From Desulfopila inferna (lineage in GTDB: Bacteria > Desulfobacterota > Desulfobulbia > Desulfobulbales > Desulfocapsaceae): a stretch of DNA of 64,000 nt. Numbering within the stretch: position 1 is the first letter of the stretch; each line of letters begins with the position of its first letter. The notes beneath the pieces were generated by a model that had not been told where the DNA came from, did not search any database, and saw only the letters and a program-made list of their open reading frames with translations. Shown here one piece after another: positions 27,295-36,621 of the stretch. The stretch is taken from assembly GCF_016919005.1 (NCBI RefSeq), contig NZ_JAFFQE010000005.1:124001-188000 (forward strand), given 5' to 3'. Made by a program: the position numbers and the translations under genes.

Positions 27295-28812
27295 CTATCT
27301 TTTTTTCCGAATTGCATGAACTGCACAGACGAGGCATGGATCGAAAGATCGAATGACATGACCTGCCTCCACAGGATGTTTCACATCCCTGATGGGTGTA
27401 TTGATGAGCGCTTCTTCCCAGGCGCCGCGATTACCCTCGCTATCTCGGGGAGAACCGTTCCAGGATGAAGGCGTAATGACCTGATAGTGGGTAATTTTGT
27501 CTCCTTTGATTCTGACCCAGTGGCCAAGGGCTCCGCGGGCTGCCTGGATCAGACCGGCACCTTCACCGTCGGGGATTCCGCTGACCTTGTGGTAAAAATC
27601 AGCGTTGCAGTTGGCAACAAGCTCCTCAAACCAGACCATCATCGAGGAGAATATTCCGGCAGGACGGGTAAGCCGAGCCAGTTCACGGATTAGAGTATTG
27701 GGGCCTCCCCGCTGGATTATATCCCTGTAGAGCTGATTTCCGCCGATAATTTCCTCGGCCAGAGGACCTGTTTCAATCACTTTGCCTCGGTAACGTGGCG
27801 CTTTTACCCACGAATAGAGTTCCCCTCCCATTCCGGAGGCATACGGGGTTGTTTTTCCTTTAAAGGGATGAAGAGGCTCATCCTCCTTCTCAAACCAGGA
27901 ATGGGAGATATCTTCTGTTATTTCCCGTGGGTCGAATTGAAATGTTTCGAGGTCAGTGGCAAAACCCGCGGCTGTCAGTCTTCCCCCAGTCCCTGCAACG
28001 GTTGTGTCTTCAGGTAAAGTCAGATTACCATAGCTGAGGTAACGGTTGGGACCGCGACCGGTGCTGTCGAGACCGGCCTGGCGGGCAAAACGGATGAAAA
28101 AGCCAACCTCGCTGTTCCTGTGGCTGTTTTTTTCCTCAAGCCACTCATCCAGCTCGGCTTCCGTGGATATTTGCTGCCAGCGCTCGACGGAACAGCCCAG
28201 GATGAAGCGTTCATACCAGCTCTGGAAATGACGGAGAATCATGCGACATTGCATAATCTTGGAGGTATCGGGCATTGAGGTCACGCCGCCCGGGACCATA
28301 AAGGAGGTGTGCGGCCACTGCCCGCCAATGATCCCGACAATTTCAATCAGCCTTTTAGTCTCGCGGATTACTTCTATTGCGGCACTGCCCTGAAGAGGAG
28401 CATAACGCTCAACCGCCTCCTGCCCCAAAGGATGGTTACCATAAGCCTCCCGGTTGGCGAAATCCACCATGAACATCAGGATAGCCTGACGAACATCACT
28501 CTGAATTGTTTCAACCATCAGGGCGAGATTCCTCAACCTGCGGGCATTATCCGGAGGCTTTACTCCGGTAATGGCATCAAGGGCCTCGACTGCGGCGGTC
28601 AAATGGGTCAGACTGCAGATACCACAGATGCGAGGTGTTATAACGAGCCCGTCCAGAGCCCCGCGACCAAGCATCATTGCCTCAAAACCACGATACATGG
28701 TGCCCGAACTCCAGGCTTGGGTGATCACACCGTCTACTACTTCGACGTTAATCTCAAGATCACCCTCTGCTCTGTTGAGCGGTATGTTGACGTTCTTTGT
28801 AATTTTCGACAT
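27295..28812 (-). CDS. Cytoplasmic [NiFe] hydrogenase large subunit (group 2-like, putative H2 sensor)
   Basis: 505 residues with both Ni-ligand motifs: RICGICSLTH at 61-70 and DPCLVCAVH at 491-499, followed by only AIRKKR. It carries the NiFe(CN)2CO active site. With the adjacent small subunit, which has no Tat signal, it forms a soluble cytoplasmic enzyme. The arrangement hydrogenase-protease-hybrid kinase-GGDEF matches what I recall as the histidine-kinase-linked sensory hydrogenases (HydDB group 2c). A group 2a-type uptake enzyme is the main alternative. The stop codon lies 19 bp before the protease start. Confidence 0.93.
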   Translation of the reverse strand: MSKITKNVNIPLNRAEGDLEINVEVVDGVITQAWSSGTMYRGFEAMMLGRGALDGLVITPRICGICSLTHLTAAVEALDAITGVKPPDNARRLRNLALMVETIQSDVRQAILMFMVDFANREAYGNHPLGQEAVERYAPLQGSAAIEVIRETKRLIEIVGIIGGQWPHTSFMVPGGVTSMPDTSKIMQCRMILRHFQSWYERFILGCSVERWQQISTEAELDEWLEEKNSHRNSEVGFFIRFARQAGLDSTGRGPNRYLSYGNLTLPEDTTVAGTGGRLTAAGFATDLETFQFDPREITEDISHSWFEKEDEPLHPFKGKTTPYASGMGGELYSWVKAPRYRGKVIETGPLAEEIIGGNQLYRDIIQRGGPNTLIRELARLTRPAGIFSSMMVWFEELVANCNADFYHKVSGIPDGEGAGLIQAARGALGHWVRIKGDKITHYQVITPSSWNGSPRDSEGNRGAWEEALINTPIRDVKHPVEAGHVIRSFDPCLVCAVHAIRKKR

Positions 28813-28829
28813 ATACGTCCTGTTACCAA

Positions 28830-29765
28830 CTACACTTTTGATGTTCTCTGCTGCAGCCGCTCCGGTGCGGCAGCAGCTGCCATTCCCTTATACACCATAT
28901 AATGAGCACGATTGACTCCGATAGGCAGCGAAAGGGGTATGCCTTCGATATTAGGTGTTTGAAAAAACGGAGTAGACCTGGGAAACTCGGGATCTGTACA
29001 GCCGAAACAGGGAACACCGGCTCGCGGCTTCGAGGATTGTCGGTTCCACAGCAGTTTGTTGCAGGGCCCAGGAACCAGAGGTCCGGCACAGCCCATATGA
29101 AAAAAAAGACAACCCAGCTCCCCGAAATCCGATTCTTCCACGCGGTATTCATGATATTCGTTGCGTGTGCATCCCTGATGAACCATGGTGCTGTACCATT
29201 CCAGCGGCCGCTGATATTTATCAAGTTCCAAGGGGACGCCGGTGGCAAGAGCACTGATTGCACCCTGAATCACATCATGATGACAGGGACAACCCGCCAG
29301 GTTAATCACGGGAAGACCGGCTTTAGAGAGAAACTTTTCTCCAAGAAATCCACCTCGTTTTCTCTTGGAAAACTGCAGCCCGGTTGCCTCGATGATATGA
29401 TCGGCACCAAAACCACCGAAACCGGCACAGGTGCCCAAGGCTACAACAACCTCAGCTTTGGCAGCCAGAAAATTTATGAGTTCTTTTTTGGGGCGACCAT
29501 CCTTGGTATTGAACATGCCTGTACCGGCAGGTCCGCAGATCACCGAACCTTCGACAATCAGCAAATCCAGAGGCTGGTTCCCGGTTATAATCTCATCAAT
29601 CAATTGTTTGTGGTCCGCAGGACAGATGTTGGACAGTGATGGATGCCACAAAAGCTCGATATCGAGGGCCGTAAACAATTCAACAATATTAGGAAATTCA
29701 CTGCTAAGAAAAGAATAAGTATCTCCTCCACATCCGCCGCCCTGAAGCCAATATGCCGTTGTCAC
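28830..29765 (-). CDS. Cytoplasmic [NiFe] hydrogenase small subunit
   Basis: 311 residues with no twin-arginine signal, hence cytoplasmic. The iron-sulfur protein begins WLQGGGCGGDTYSFL: at the second proximal-cluster position the usual Cys is Asp15 (CGGD instead of CxGC), as in some other group 2-like or Asp-ligated hydrogenases. Other cluster cysteines are visible in SVICGPAG, GTCAGFGG, LAGCPCHHDV, HQGCTRNEY, CLFFHMGCAGP and PCFGCTDPEFP. It transfers electrons from the NiFe site through its clusters. It is the first gene of the operon, with 17 bp to the large subunit. Confidence 0.93.
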   Translation of the reverse strand: MTTAYWLQGGGCGGDTYSFLSSEFPNIVELFTALDIELLWHPSLSNICPADHKQLIDEIITGNQPLDLLIVEGSVICGPAGTGMFNTKDGRPKKELINFLAAKAEVVVALGTCAGFGGFGADHIIEATGLQFSKRKRGGFLGEKFLSKAGLPVINLAGCPCHHDVIQGAISALATGVPLELDKYQRPLEWYSTMVHQGCTRNEYHEYRVEESDFGELGCLFFHMGCAGPLVPGPCNKLLWNRQSSKPRAGVPCFGCTDPEFPRSTPFFQTPNIEGIPLSLPIGVNRAHYMVYKGMAAAAAPERLQQRTSKV

Positions 29766-29893
29766 CTGGTGCCTCCAATCCTTCTTTTCAGGAACTTATT
29801 TACTCAGTTAAACATATGGTATTTAAATAAAAAAAAAACAATGGACCAAAATAGTTGGGCCTAGACCATCCCATCTATGAATCTATAGGAGAA

Positions 29894-30103
29894 ATGCTCC
29901 TGAGTGTCAACGTTATTCCAACGTTGCTCCGGCTCTCCCCTTGCAACCAGGAAGGACATTATCACCGTCATGTTTGCTGGACTTGTAAAATGTTGCCACG
30001 ATGTCTCAGCTGGCTAGATAAAGAGTTCAATATACAAGGCAATACGGGGGATCTGGATTTTTATGACGCCATCACGCTTAAAATTATGGAAAAAATACTA
30101 TAA
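29894..30103 (+). CDS. Possible small Cys/His-rich protein
   Basis: A 69-residue frame beginning MLLSVNVIPTLLRLSPC, with AGGAG just ahead of the ATG. It contains the cluster CNQEGHYHRHVCWTCKMLPRC, which could bind metal. It sits divergently from the hydrogenase operon, so a link would be interesting, but the spacing of the ribosome site is short and I know no family for it. A chance frame is quite possible. Confidence 0.3.
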   Translation: MLLSVNVIPTLLRLSPCNQEGHYHRHVCWTCKMLPRCLSWLDKEFNIQGNTGDLDFYDAITLKIMEKIL

Positions 30104-30254
30104 ATAAGATAATTTCAGAGAATCCGGTATTTGCGGACAGATTCAGAATGTATTTTTCAACGCTTGATGTCGATTTGGGCAAAAAAAAGCGACCGAGCGC
30201 TCGATAGCAATGGAGTTTTCATTGCGAATAACCATCTGAACAGGGAGAATTTCG

Positions 30255-31853
30255 ATGCAGAGAGCAGGTGTGAACAAGAGTATATTGACGCCGGTTGAAT
30301 TCCTCAACCGCAGTTTCCTTGTGTATCCGCAGAAGGTAGCCATCATCCACGGAGATCGGAGATATACCTACCAGGAATTTTATGAGAGAGTGAATCGTCT
30401 GGCCGGAGCTCTGCTCAAAGCGGGGGTCGGTCCGGGCGACAAGGTAGCCTTTATTTGCCCTAACATTCCGCCTCTGCTGGAGGCGCATTATGGTGTTCCT
30501 TTGATCGGCGCCGCTCTGGTGTGCGTCAATATTCGTCTTTCCCCCGGCGAGGTTTCCTACATCTTAAATCATTCAGATGCACGCTATGTTTTTGTTGACA
30601 GTGAATTTGCCTCTCTCATCGAGCCGTCCGAACTCGGCAATGTCAAGTTTGTCAATATTTGCGATACGGCTGCTCCGGCAACTCTGGACGGGCCGGAATA
30701 TGAAGAATTTCTGTCCACTGGTTCAGCGGAGCCTGTCAAGTCTTTGATCGAGGACGAGGACCAGCTGCTCTCCATAAATTATACCAGTGGAACAACCGGT
30801 AAACCCAAAGGAGTAATGTATCATCATCGCGGAGCCTATCTCAATGCCATCGGCGAGATCCTCGAAGCCGGCATTGATGCCTCATCCGTCTATCTCTGGA
30901 CTCTGCCGATGTTTCATTGCAACGGCTGGTGCTTTACCTGGGGCATAACCTCCGTTGGGGCCACCCATGTCTGTCTGCGCCAGGTAGTTGCCGAGGAAAT
31001 TTATCGTCTTATCGAGAAGGAGGATGTCTCTCACCTCTGCGCCGCCCCCACCGTGCTTATCACCATGAGCACCTGGCCCGGCGCCGCTGATGTGAAGATG
31101 AAGAGAAAGCTGAAGATCATGACCGCGGGAGCGCCACCCGCGCCCACCATCATCAAAAACATGGAGGAGATCGGCGCGGATATCACTCATACCTATGGTC
31201 TGACCGAAGTCTACGGCCCCCATAGCGTCTGCGCTTGGCAGCCGGAATGGCAGAACCTCTCTGCCGAGGAGCAGGCCAACATGAAATCACGGCAGGGAGT
31301 ACCGTATATCGTTACTCATTTCATGGATGTGGTCAATCCGGTGACCATGGAGCCGGTGCCTCGCGATGGTGAAACCATGGGTGAAATTGTCATGCGCGGC
31401 AATAATGTGATGACGGGATATTACAAGGATCCCGAAGCAACCGAGGAAGCCTTCGCCGGAGGCTGGTTTCACAGCGGGGACCTGGCGGTTATCCACCAGG
31501 ATGGCTACGTCCAGATCCAGGATAGAAAGAAGGATATCATCATCAGCGGCGGTGAAAATATCTCCACCGTGGAAGTGGAAAACGTCATCTATCGCCACCC
31601 TGATGTGCAGGAAGTTGCGGTTATTCCGGTCCCCGATGAAAAATGGGGAGAGGTGCCCAAGGCCTTCATCGTACCCAAACCCGGCAGTACGCCGAATGCC
31701 GAAGACATCATAGCCTTTACCAAGGCCAACCTTGCCCGCTTCAAGGCTCCGAAATATGTCGAATTTGGTGAACTTCCCAAAACAGCCACCGGCAAGATCC
31801 AGAAGTTTAAACTCAGAGAAAACGAGTGGCGGGGACACAAGAGAATCCGATGA
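30255..31853 (+). CDS. AMP-dependent medium/long-chain acyl-CoA synthetase
   Basis: 532 residues, adenylate-forming family. Motifs: YTSGTTGKPKGVMYHH (about 176), THTYGLTEVYGPHSV (about 315), the hinge WFHSGDLAVIHQDGYVQIQDRKKD and the C-terminal lysine segment LPKTATGKIQKFKLR. It resembles AlkK-like fatty-acyl-CoA ligases and would activate fatty or dicarboxylic acids in the cytoplasm. GGGAGAA precedes the ATG. Monocistronic as far as can be seen, downstream of the divergent hydrogenase region. Confidence 0.9.
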   Translation: MQRAGVNKSILTPVEFLNRSFLVYPQKVAIIHGDRRYTYQEFYERVNRLAGALLKAGVGPGDKVAFICPNIPPLLEAHYGVPLIGAALVCVNIRLSPGEVSYILNHSDARYVFVDSEFASLIEPSELGNVKFVNICDTAAPATLDGPEYEEFLSTGSAEPVKSLIEDEDQLLSINYTSGTTGKPKGVMYHHRGAYLNAIGEILEAGIDASSVYLWTLPMFHCNGWCFTWGITSVGATHVCLRQVVAEEIYRLIEKEDVSHLCAAPTVLITMSTWPGAADVKMKRKLKIMTAGAPPAPTIIKNMEEIGADITHTYGLTEVYGPHSVCAWQPEWQNLSAEEQANMKSRQGVPYIVTHFMDVVNPVTMEPVPRDGETMGEIVMRGNNVMTGYYKDPEATEEAFAGGWFHSGDLAVIHQDGYVQIQDRKKDIIISGGENISTVEVENVIYRHPDVQEVAVIPVPDEKWGEVPKAFIVPKPGSTPNAEDIIAFTKANLARFKAPKYVEFGELPKTATGKIQKFKLRENEWRGHKRIR

Positions 31854-31984
31854 TTTTCATACCCGGTATGCGGCAGGAAACGCTCCCTATCGTTGTTTCC
31901 TGCCCTTCTTCTCAGGCGATGGATGTCGGCGCGGAGGGCAGCTGTATAATATTTCATATTCCCTGATCAGCCTGGCCCTTCGGC

Positions 31985-32680
31985 CTAGGGAAGCTCTCGT
32001 TCCACCCATCCACCCGAAGGCGCCTGAAAGGACAGGCTGCGATCTGAGGTTATCACTGACACCATGCCGGCGGAAACCTCCAGTTCCCTGAAGATTTCTC
32101 CCGCAGAAAAGGAAAACTCCTCAAAATCGGGATTGCCAGCCGCATACCCAACGGCACGCTCCATGGTGGTGAACACGGCTATATCAGCTATGACTTCCTG
32201 GGCGGCCGTCCTCTCCCCCAACGCTACATCGAAAACGAAAAAACTGTTCAAGGTGCCATCAAAGACAAGAGACCGCTCCTCTGTGATAAAAAGAACGAGG
32301 TTTACCGATAAATAGCTTTCCACCGAATCTTCAATTAAAGTCAGCGGCATGGAAAGCCATGCAAATGGTTCGGAGGCTATGGCCAGCAACCTCTCGGAAG
32401 TTACCACACCGCCGACCTGTCCCTCCGTCCGAACCGAGCGAATCTCTTCCCCCAGAGACAGCTCCATCGTCCGCGGCTGAGCGCCCGCTTTAAGGGCAAC
32501 AATGCTGCTGTCCGTAACATTGATTTCCACTGCATCCAAAAGGGATTGTTCATCGTATCGATCTTTGCGGTCATTGCTGCTGCATGCATCTGAAATGGAA
32601 CTGATGATAAACACGCTCGCCACTGCAAGCCGTAAAAGATTGCGACCAACCAATACCAAAATCTTGCCCAATGGATGCAT
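31985..32680 (-). CDS. Exported protein of unknown function
   Basis: 231 residues with an N-terminal hydrophobic segment (KILVLVGRNLLRLAVASVFI) that looks like a signal peptide or anchor; GGAGGAG precedes the ATG. The body contains three or four loosely similar units with the core ER-L-x-x-x-A/D, for example ERLLAIASEPFAWLSM, ERSLVFDGTLNSFFVFD, ERAVGYAAGNPDFEEF and DRSLSFQAPSGGW, suggesting internal duplication in a beta-rich fold. I do not recognise a family. It follows the PAS/GAF kinase gene on the same strand by 75 bp and may be co-transcribed. Confidence 0.65.
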   Translation of the reverse strand: MHPLGKILVLVGRNLLRLAVASVFIISSISDACSSNDRKDRYDEQSLLDAVEINVTDSSIVALKAGAQPRTMELSLGEEIRSVRTEGQVGGVVTSERLLAIASEPFAWLSMPLTLIEDSVESYLSVNLVLFITEERSLVFDGTLNSFFVFDVALGERTAAQEVIADIAVFTTMERAVGYAAGNPDFEEFSFSAGEIFRELEVSAGMVSVITSDRSLSFQAPSGGWVERELP

Positions 32681-32755
32681 CGCTCCTCCATGCTCACCGA
32701 TAATTTCGACATCCTCACTGCGTATTGTTGTTAAGGGCGCCCTGTTTAGAAAATG

Positions 32756-35218
32756 TCATCTGGTCGTCGGCAGAAAAAAATGGAAGGTCGAGCCCTCTCC
32801 CGGCTGCGATTCAACCCAGAGCCTGCCGTTGTGACGCTCGACGATTTTCCGGCATAATGCCAGTCCCAACCCGGTTCCCTGGTATTCTTCAGTCGTGTGG
32901 AGCCGTTGAAAAACCATGAATATACGCTCATGGAAGCGTGGGGGAACACCGATACCATTGTCTTTGACTGTAAACTCATAGCCGTTTTCACAGGGGCGAC
33001 AGTTGATTTCTATCCTGGGTCTGAAGCTGTCGTTGTATTTGATGCCGTTGATGATAAGGTTCTGAAAAAGGCTCTCTATCAGGCTGGGATCAACGGTCAG
33101 GCTCGGCAGGTCTGCACAGACGACGACATGGGCATGTTTCTCCCGCAGAGTCGATTCAAGATTTTCCAGAACCGTTTCGACAAGATACCTGAGGTCTGTC
33201 GGCAGAAACGTACCAGGTCTGGTGGTCACGCGCGACAGTGAGAGCAACTCACGAATAAGAGTCTGCATGCGATGGCTGGCCGCCACCGCCCGATCGATAA
33301 ATTGCTGGCCTTTCTCGTCTATCCGATCGCTGTAGCGAAGCTGCAGAAGCTGAAGAAAGCCGACCACTGAGCGCAACGGCTCCTGAAGGTCGTGAGAAAC
33401 CGCATAGGCAAACTGCTCCAACTCCTTATTGGAACGCTCCAGATTCTCGGCCGCCCGCTTGCGGCTGGTGATGTCGCGCAGGATAACATGAATAGCATTG
33501 GAGTCAGCGAAGGGAAAATGGGCCGCAGTCACTTCGACGTCCACGGTGCCGCCGTCGAGACGGACTATTTTCGCCTCATATAGCGATTGCGGCTGGCCCA
33601 GCTCGCGCATGCGGTGGATTCTTCTCCTGATCACCGGATGATAGTCGGCATGAAACAGATCGTAGGGTGTCTTGCCGAGCAACTCTTCGGCAGTCTCCGC
33701 CCCAAACAGCCTCAGGCAGGCATCGTTGACCAGGGTTATGCGGTCCTGCTGGTTGATGTAGATCGCATCTGGAGAATGCATGAACAGACTGCGGTAGCGG
33801 ATTTCTCCTACCCGCATGGCCTCCTCGGCATGCCGCCGGGCCAGAGCCTCGCTGATCACTCGGGCCAGGACTTCCAGAGTCTCCTGATCCTCGGGACCAT
33901 AACCACCATCGCGATTCCCCACTGCAATTAATCCCACCGTCCTCTCTCCCTGCTTCAGCGGCACACCCAGCAGAGAGTATAGCGGCGGATGTCCGGGCGG
34001 CAGCCCGACACTCCGGGGATGTGAAGCCGGATCATTGGTCAAAAGAACAGTGCCTTTGCCGACACCATCAGAATATATGCCGCGGATATGGAAGTTTTTC
34101 GGAAATCTGTCACTTCCCTCCTTGCCGTTCACCGGACAGGCCTTCCAGGTCGGGTTGGATATGGCGATATCGTGCAATCCTCCATCCGGGCCGATCTCTC
34201 CAAGAAAAGAGAGGGTACTGCCGGTGACCTCCTCGGCCACATTCAGGCAGGCATTCCCAAATTCCTGGTCGCCGGCGCTTGTCACTACTGCCTCGAAGAT
34301 GCGGTTAACGCCTCTCAGCAGTGCATTCTGCCGATCCGTGGCAATCTCGGTCAGTTTTTGTTCGGTAATATCCCGACCAAAGCCATAGGCCTTGATTACC
34401 TTTCCGGAAGCATCGCGCACAAATCTTCCATATCCATGGACAAAACGTATTTTGCCGTCGTTCATGCGGACGATGCGGTGAATCATGTCATATCTGGCGA
34501 TACCCTGCCGAAGATCTTCCAGCGCCTGTGTTATAGCGGCACGATCCTCGGGATGAGCGAGAGCCAGGAGCTCTTCGGGAGTCAGGGGGCGCTTCGGACA
34601 ACCATGGATCGCCAACCATTCACTGGAAAATTCCCAACGATCATCCACTATATCCCATTCCCATGCTCCGGTATGCGAAAGCCTTTCGGCTACCGTCAGC
34701 AAAAGTCGGCTGTGCTTGAGTTCCTCCTCCGCCTGCTTGCTTTCGGTAATATCAAGAAACAAAATGGCCAGCAGACCGGTTTGCGGGCTGAAGGCATAAA
34801 CAACAAACCATTTGTCTAAAACCTCGCTGTATTTCTTAAACTTGGCAGGCTCACCACTCAAAGCCGCTGCGACGAGCATCTCGATCCAAGTGCTGTCAAT
34901 TTTTGGAAACAACTGCCGGGCTGTGATTCCCTTGATCTTGTCCGGAGCAATACCGAGAAGCAGGCCTGTGGCTTTATTGATCTCCGTGAGGCGCAAATCA
35001 TATGGGCGTCCCTCTTTATCGAAGATGAGCTCGGCCAGGCAAAAACCTTCCATCATAGCATCGAACAACCGATACAGGCAGCTCCCTCTATCTTCTAAAC
35101 GCAACCTGTCGAGCTGCCCGGAAAGCTCCTCACACTGCCGCCCTCTGTCGGCCAGTTGGGAGCGCACCGCGGCTAATTCCTGCAGCAATTCCGCTCGGGA
35201 TGTATTTTTGTTCGGCAT
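32756..35218 (-). CDS. Multi-sensor histidine kinase (PAS-PAS-GAF-PAS-HisKA-HATPase)
   Basis: 820 residues from the ATG at 35218; an upstream in-frame start would add 19. A short coiled coil leads into PAS domains at about 45-160 and 165-290, a GAF domain (about 300-465) and a third PAS with ending VILRDITSRKRA. The kinase core has AYAVSHDLQEPLRSVVGFL and GTGLGLALCRKIVERH. No membrane span, so cytoplasmic sensing. The SHDLQEPLR H-box is typical of phytochrome-like kinases, but no bilin-binding domain is evident. There is no receiver domain or adjacent response regulator, so the partner is unknown. Confidence 0.92.
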   Translation of the reverse strand: MPNKNTSRAELLQELAAVRSQLADRGRQCEELSGQLDRLRLEDRGSCLYRLFDAMMEGFCLAELIFDKEGRPYDLRLTEINKATGLLLGIAPDKIKGITARQLFPKIDSTWIEMLVAAALSGEPAKFKKYSEVLDKWFVVYAFSPQTGLLAILFLDITESKQAEEELKHSRLLLTVAERLSHTGAWEWDIVDDRWEFSSEWLAIHGCPKRPLTPEELLALAHPEDRAAITQALEDLRQGIARYDMIHRIVRMNDGKIRFVHGYGRFVRDASGKVIKAYGFGRDITEQKLTEIATDRQNALLRGVNRIFEAVVTSAGDQEFGNACLNVAEEVTGSTLSFLGEIGPDGGLHDIAISNPTWKACPVNGKEGSDRFPKNFHIRGIYSDGVGKGTVLLTNDPASHPRSVGLPPGHPPLYSLLGVPLKQGERTVGLIAVGNRDGGYGPEDQETLEVLARVISEALARRHAEEAMRVGEIRYRSLFMHSPDAIYINQQDRITLVNDACLRLFGAETAEELLGKTPYDLFHADYHPVIRRRIHRMRELGQPQSLYEAKIVRLDGGTVDVEVTAAHFPFADSNAIHVILRDITSRKRAAENLERSNKELEQFAYAVSHDLQEPLRSVVGFLQLLQLRYSDRIDEKGQQFIDRAVAASHRMQTLIRELLSLSRVTTRPGTFLPTDLRYLVETVLENLESTLREKHAHVVVCADLPSLTVDPSLIESLFQNLIINGIKYNDSFRPRIEINCRPCENGYEFTVKDNGIGVPPRFHERIFMVFQRLHTTEEYQGTGLGLALCRKIVERHNGRLWVESQPGEGSTFHFFLPTTR

Positions 35219-35573
35219 AACCAGCTCTTGGTGGTTCGAAAATGTTCTCTCCGAAACCGGTCGGCATCGCCCCATTAAGCCCGGCCTGTCACTCCGCTAC
35301 CTTCTTATTTTATTATAGCGCAATTTACGTATTATTTCCGCTGGCGTTAAAAGATTTTTCCACCGGGCTTGGCGGCCCGTGAAGTTCCTTATGGAGCCCA
35401 ACTTAACCAGAAAAAGCATGCGTCAGTAACGCCATCATTATCACTTTCTTAATTTTGCTCATGACGCTCTGCTTTTTCATTGTTACAATAAGCGGTATTT
35501 TCCCTCCATGGCCGGCAGGAATCTCGTTTATGGATAAAGAGGATTTTCTCAACTCAACCATCAATGGCGTATC
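35219..35573. other. Intergenic region between divergent kinase and apbE genes
   Basis: About 350 bp; short frames here are not protein-like. A small GGGC..GCCC inverted repeat lies near 35369-35382. Promoters for both flanking genes are expected but not identified. Confidence 0.35.
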
Positions 35574-36611
35574 ATGCGATTTAACAAACGAATGACTTTT
35601 ATTCTGATTATCATATTTTCGGCAGCGGCAATCATTTTCGCGGTAAACCACGCCAATCGAAAACGTATTTTTAAAGAAAGCCGAAATTCGTTGTACACCA
35701 TAGTTACAATCACCGTTGCCACAAACTCAGAGGAGCTGGCGAAGACCGCGATCGATGCAGCATATCAGGAACTTGATCGCCTCGGCAAGCTGCTGAATTT
35801 CTACGCAGATAACAGCGAACTCAGCGCTGTCAATCAAAACGCCGGCAATGCACCGGTGATTGTCTCGCCTGATACCCTGGAGATTATCAAAGCCGCCGTT
35901 TTTGCCGGTGGACAAACCAACGGCGGCTTTGACGTCACCATCGGACCTGTCGTCAAGCTCTGGAATTTTAAAGACAAAACAATGCCGACCAAAGATCAGG
36001 TGACAGAAAACTTAGCCGATGTCGGATTTAAAAATATTGTTATCGATGAGGCGGCATCTACCGTATTTCTAAAAAAAGCCGGAGTACAAATCGATTTAGG
36101 CGGCATTATCAAAGGATTTGCTGCCGACAAAGCTGTAGAGATTTTAAAGAGGCATGGGATCGAGGATGGCATTGTCGCGGTAGCCGGTGATATCGCAACC
36201 TTTGGCACCCAGCTGAATGGCCGGCCATGGCATATCGGCATCCAGAATCCGCGCCAGGAGGGAAATGACGATGCTCTTCTGGCAACCGTCGATCTTCGAG
36301 ACAAGGGCATCTCCACCTCGGGAGATTACCAGCGTTTCTTTATTGCTGATGGTGTGCGGTATCATCATTTACTCAATCCGAAAACCGGATTCCCCGAAAG
36401 CCTTTGCCGGAGCGTAACCATCATTGCCGAAAAAACTGCTCTGACCGATGCCTTTGCCACCGGCATCTTCGTGATGGGGCCGGATGAAGGAATGAAAGTC
36501 CTGGAGCGTCTTGGTATGGATGGAATAATCGTAGACAGTAAAGGCAATGTCCTGCTGACAGAAGGTATAAAAGACCAGGTGCACCTATTTGATCGGCCTG
36601 CAAAAAGCTGA
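35574..36611 (+). CDS. apbE: FAD:protein FMN transferase (ApbE family)
   Basis: 345 residues with an N-terminal membrane anchor or signal (MTFILIIIFSAAAIIFAV). Family landmarks are YTIVTITVATNSEE, NFYADNSELSAVN, GGFDVTIGPVVKLWNF, DLGGIIKGFAADKAVEIL and STSGDYQRFF...YHHLLNPKTGFP, with DAFATGIFVMGP holding the Mg2+-binding Asp/Thr. It flavinylates target proteins such as Nqr/Rnf subunits by attaching FMN to Ser/Thr in the periplasm. No target gene is adjacent in this window. The start has no clear Shine-Dalgarno; the ATG at 35592 is an alternative. Confidence 0.93.
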   Translation: MRFNKRMTFILIIIFSAAAIIFAVNHANRKRIFKESRNSLYTIVTITVATNSEELAKTAIDAAYQELDRLGKLLNFYADNSELSAVNQNAGNAPVIVSPDTLEIIKAAVFAGGQTNGGFDVTIGPVVKLWNFKDKTMPTKDQVTENLADVGFKNIVIDEAASTVFLKKAGVQIDLGGIIKGFAADKAVEILKRHGIEDGIVAVAGDIATFGTQLNGRPWHIGIQNPRQEGNDDALLATVDLRDKGISTSGDYQRFFIADGVRYHHLLNPKTGFPESLCRSVTIIAEKTALTDAFATGIFVMGPDEGMKVLERLGMDGIIVDSKGNVLLTEGIKDQVHLFDRPAKS

Positions 36612-36621
36612 TTTTGGCCCC

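Noticed and set aside
35403-35651. 82-residue minus-strand frame overlapping the apbE start
   Set aside because: Lacks a ribosome-binding site and overlaps the confidently identified apbE gene on the opposite strand.
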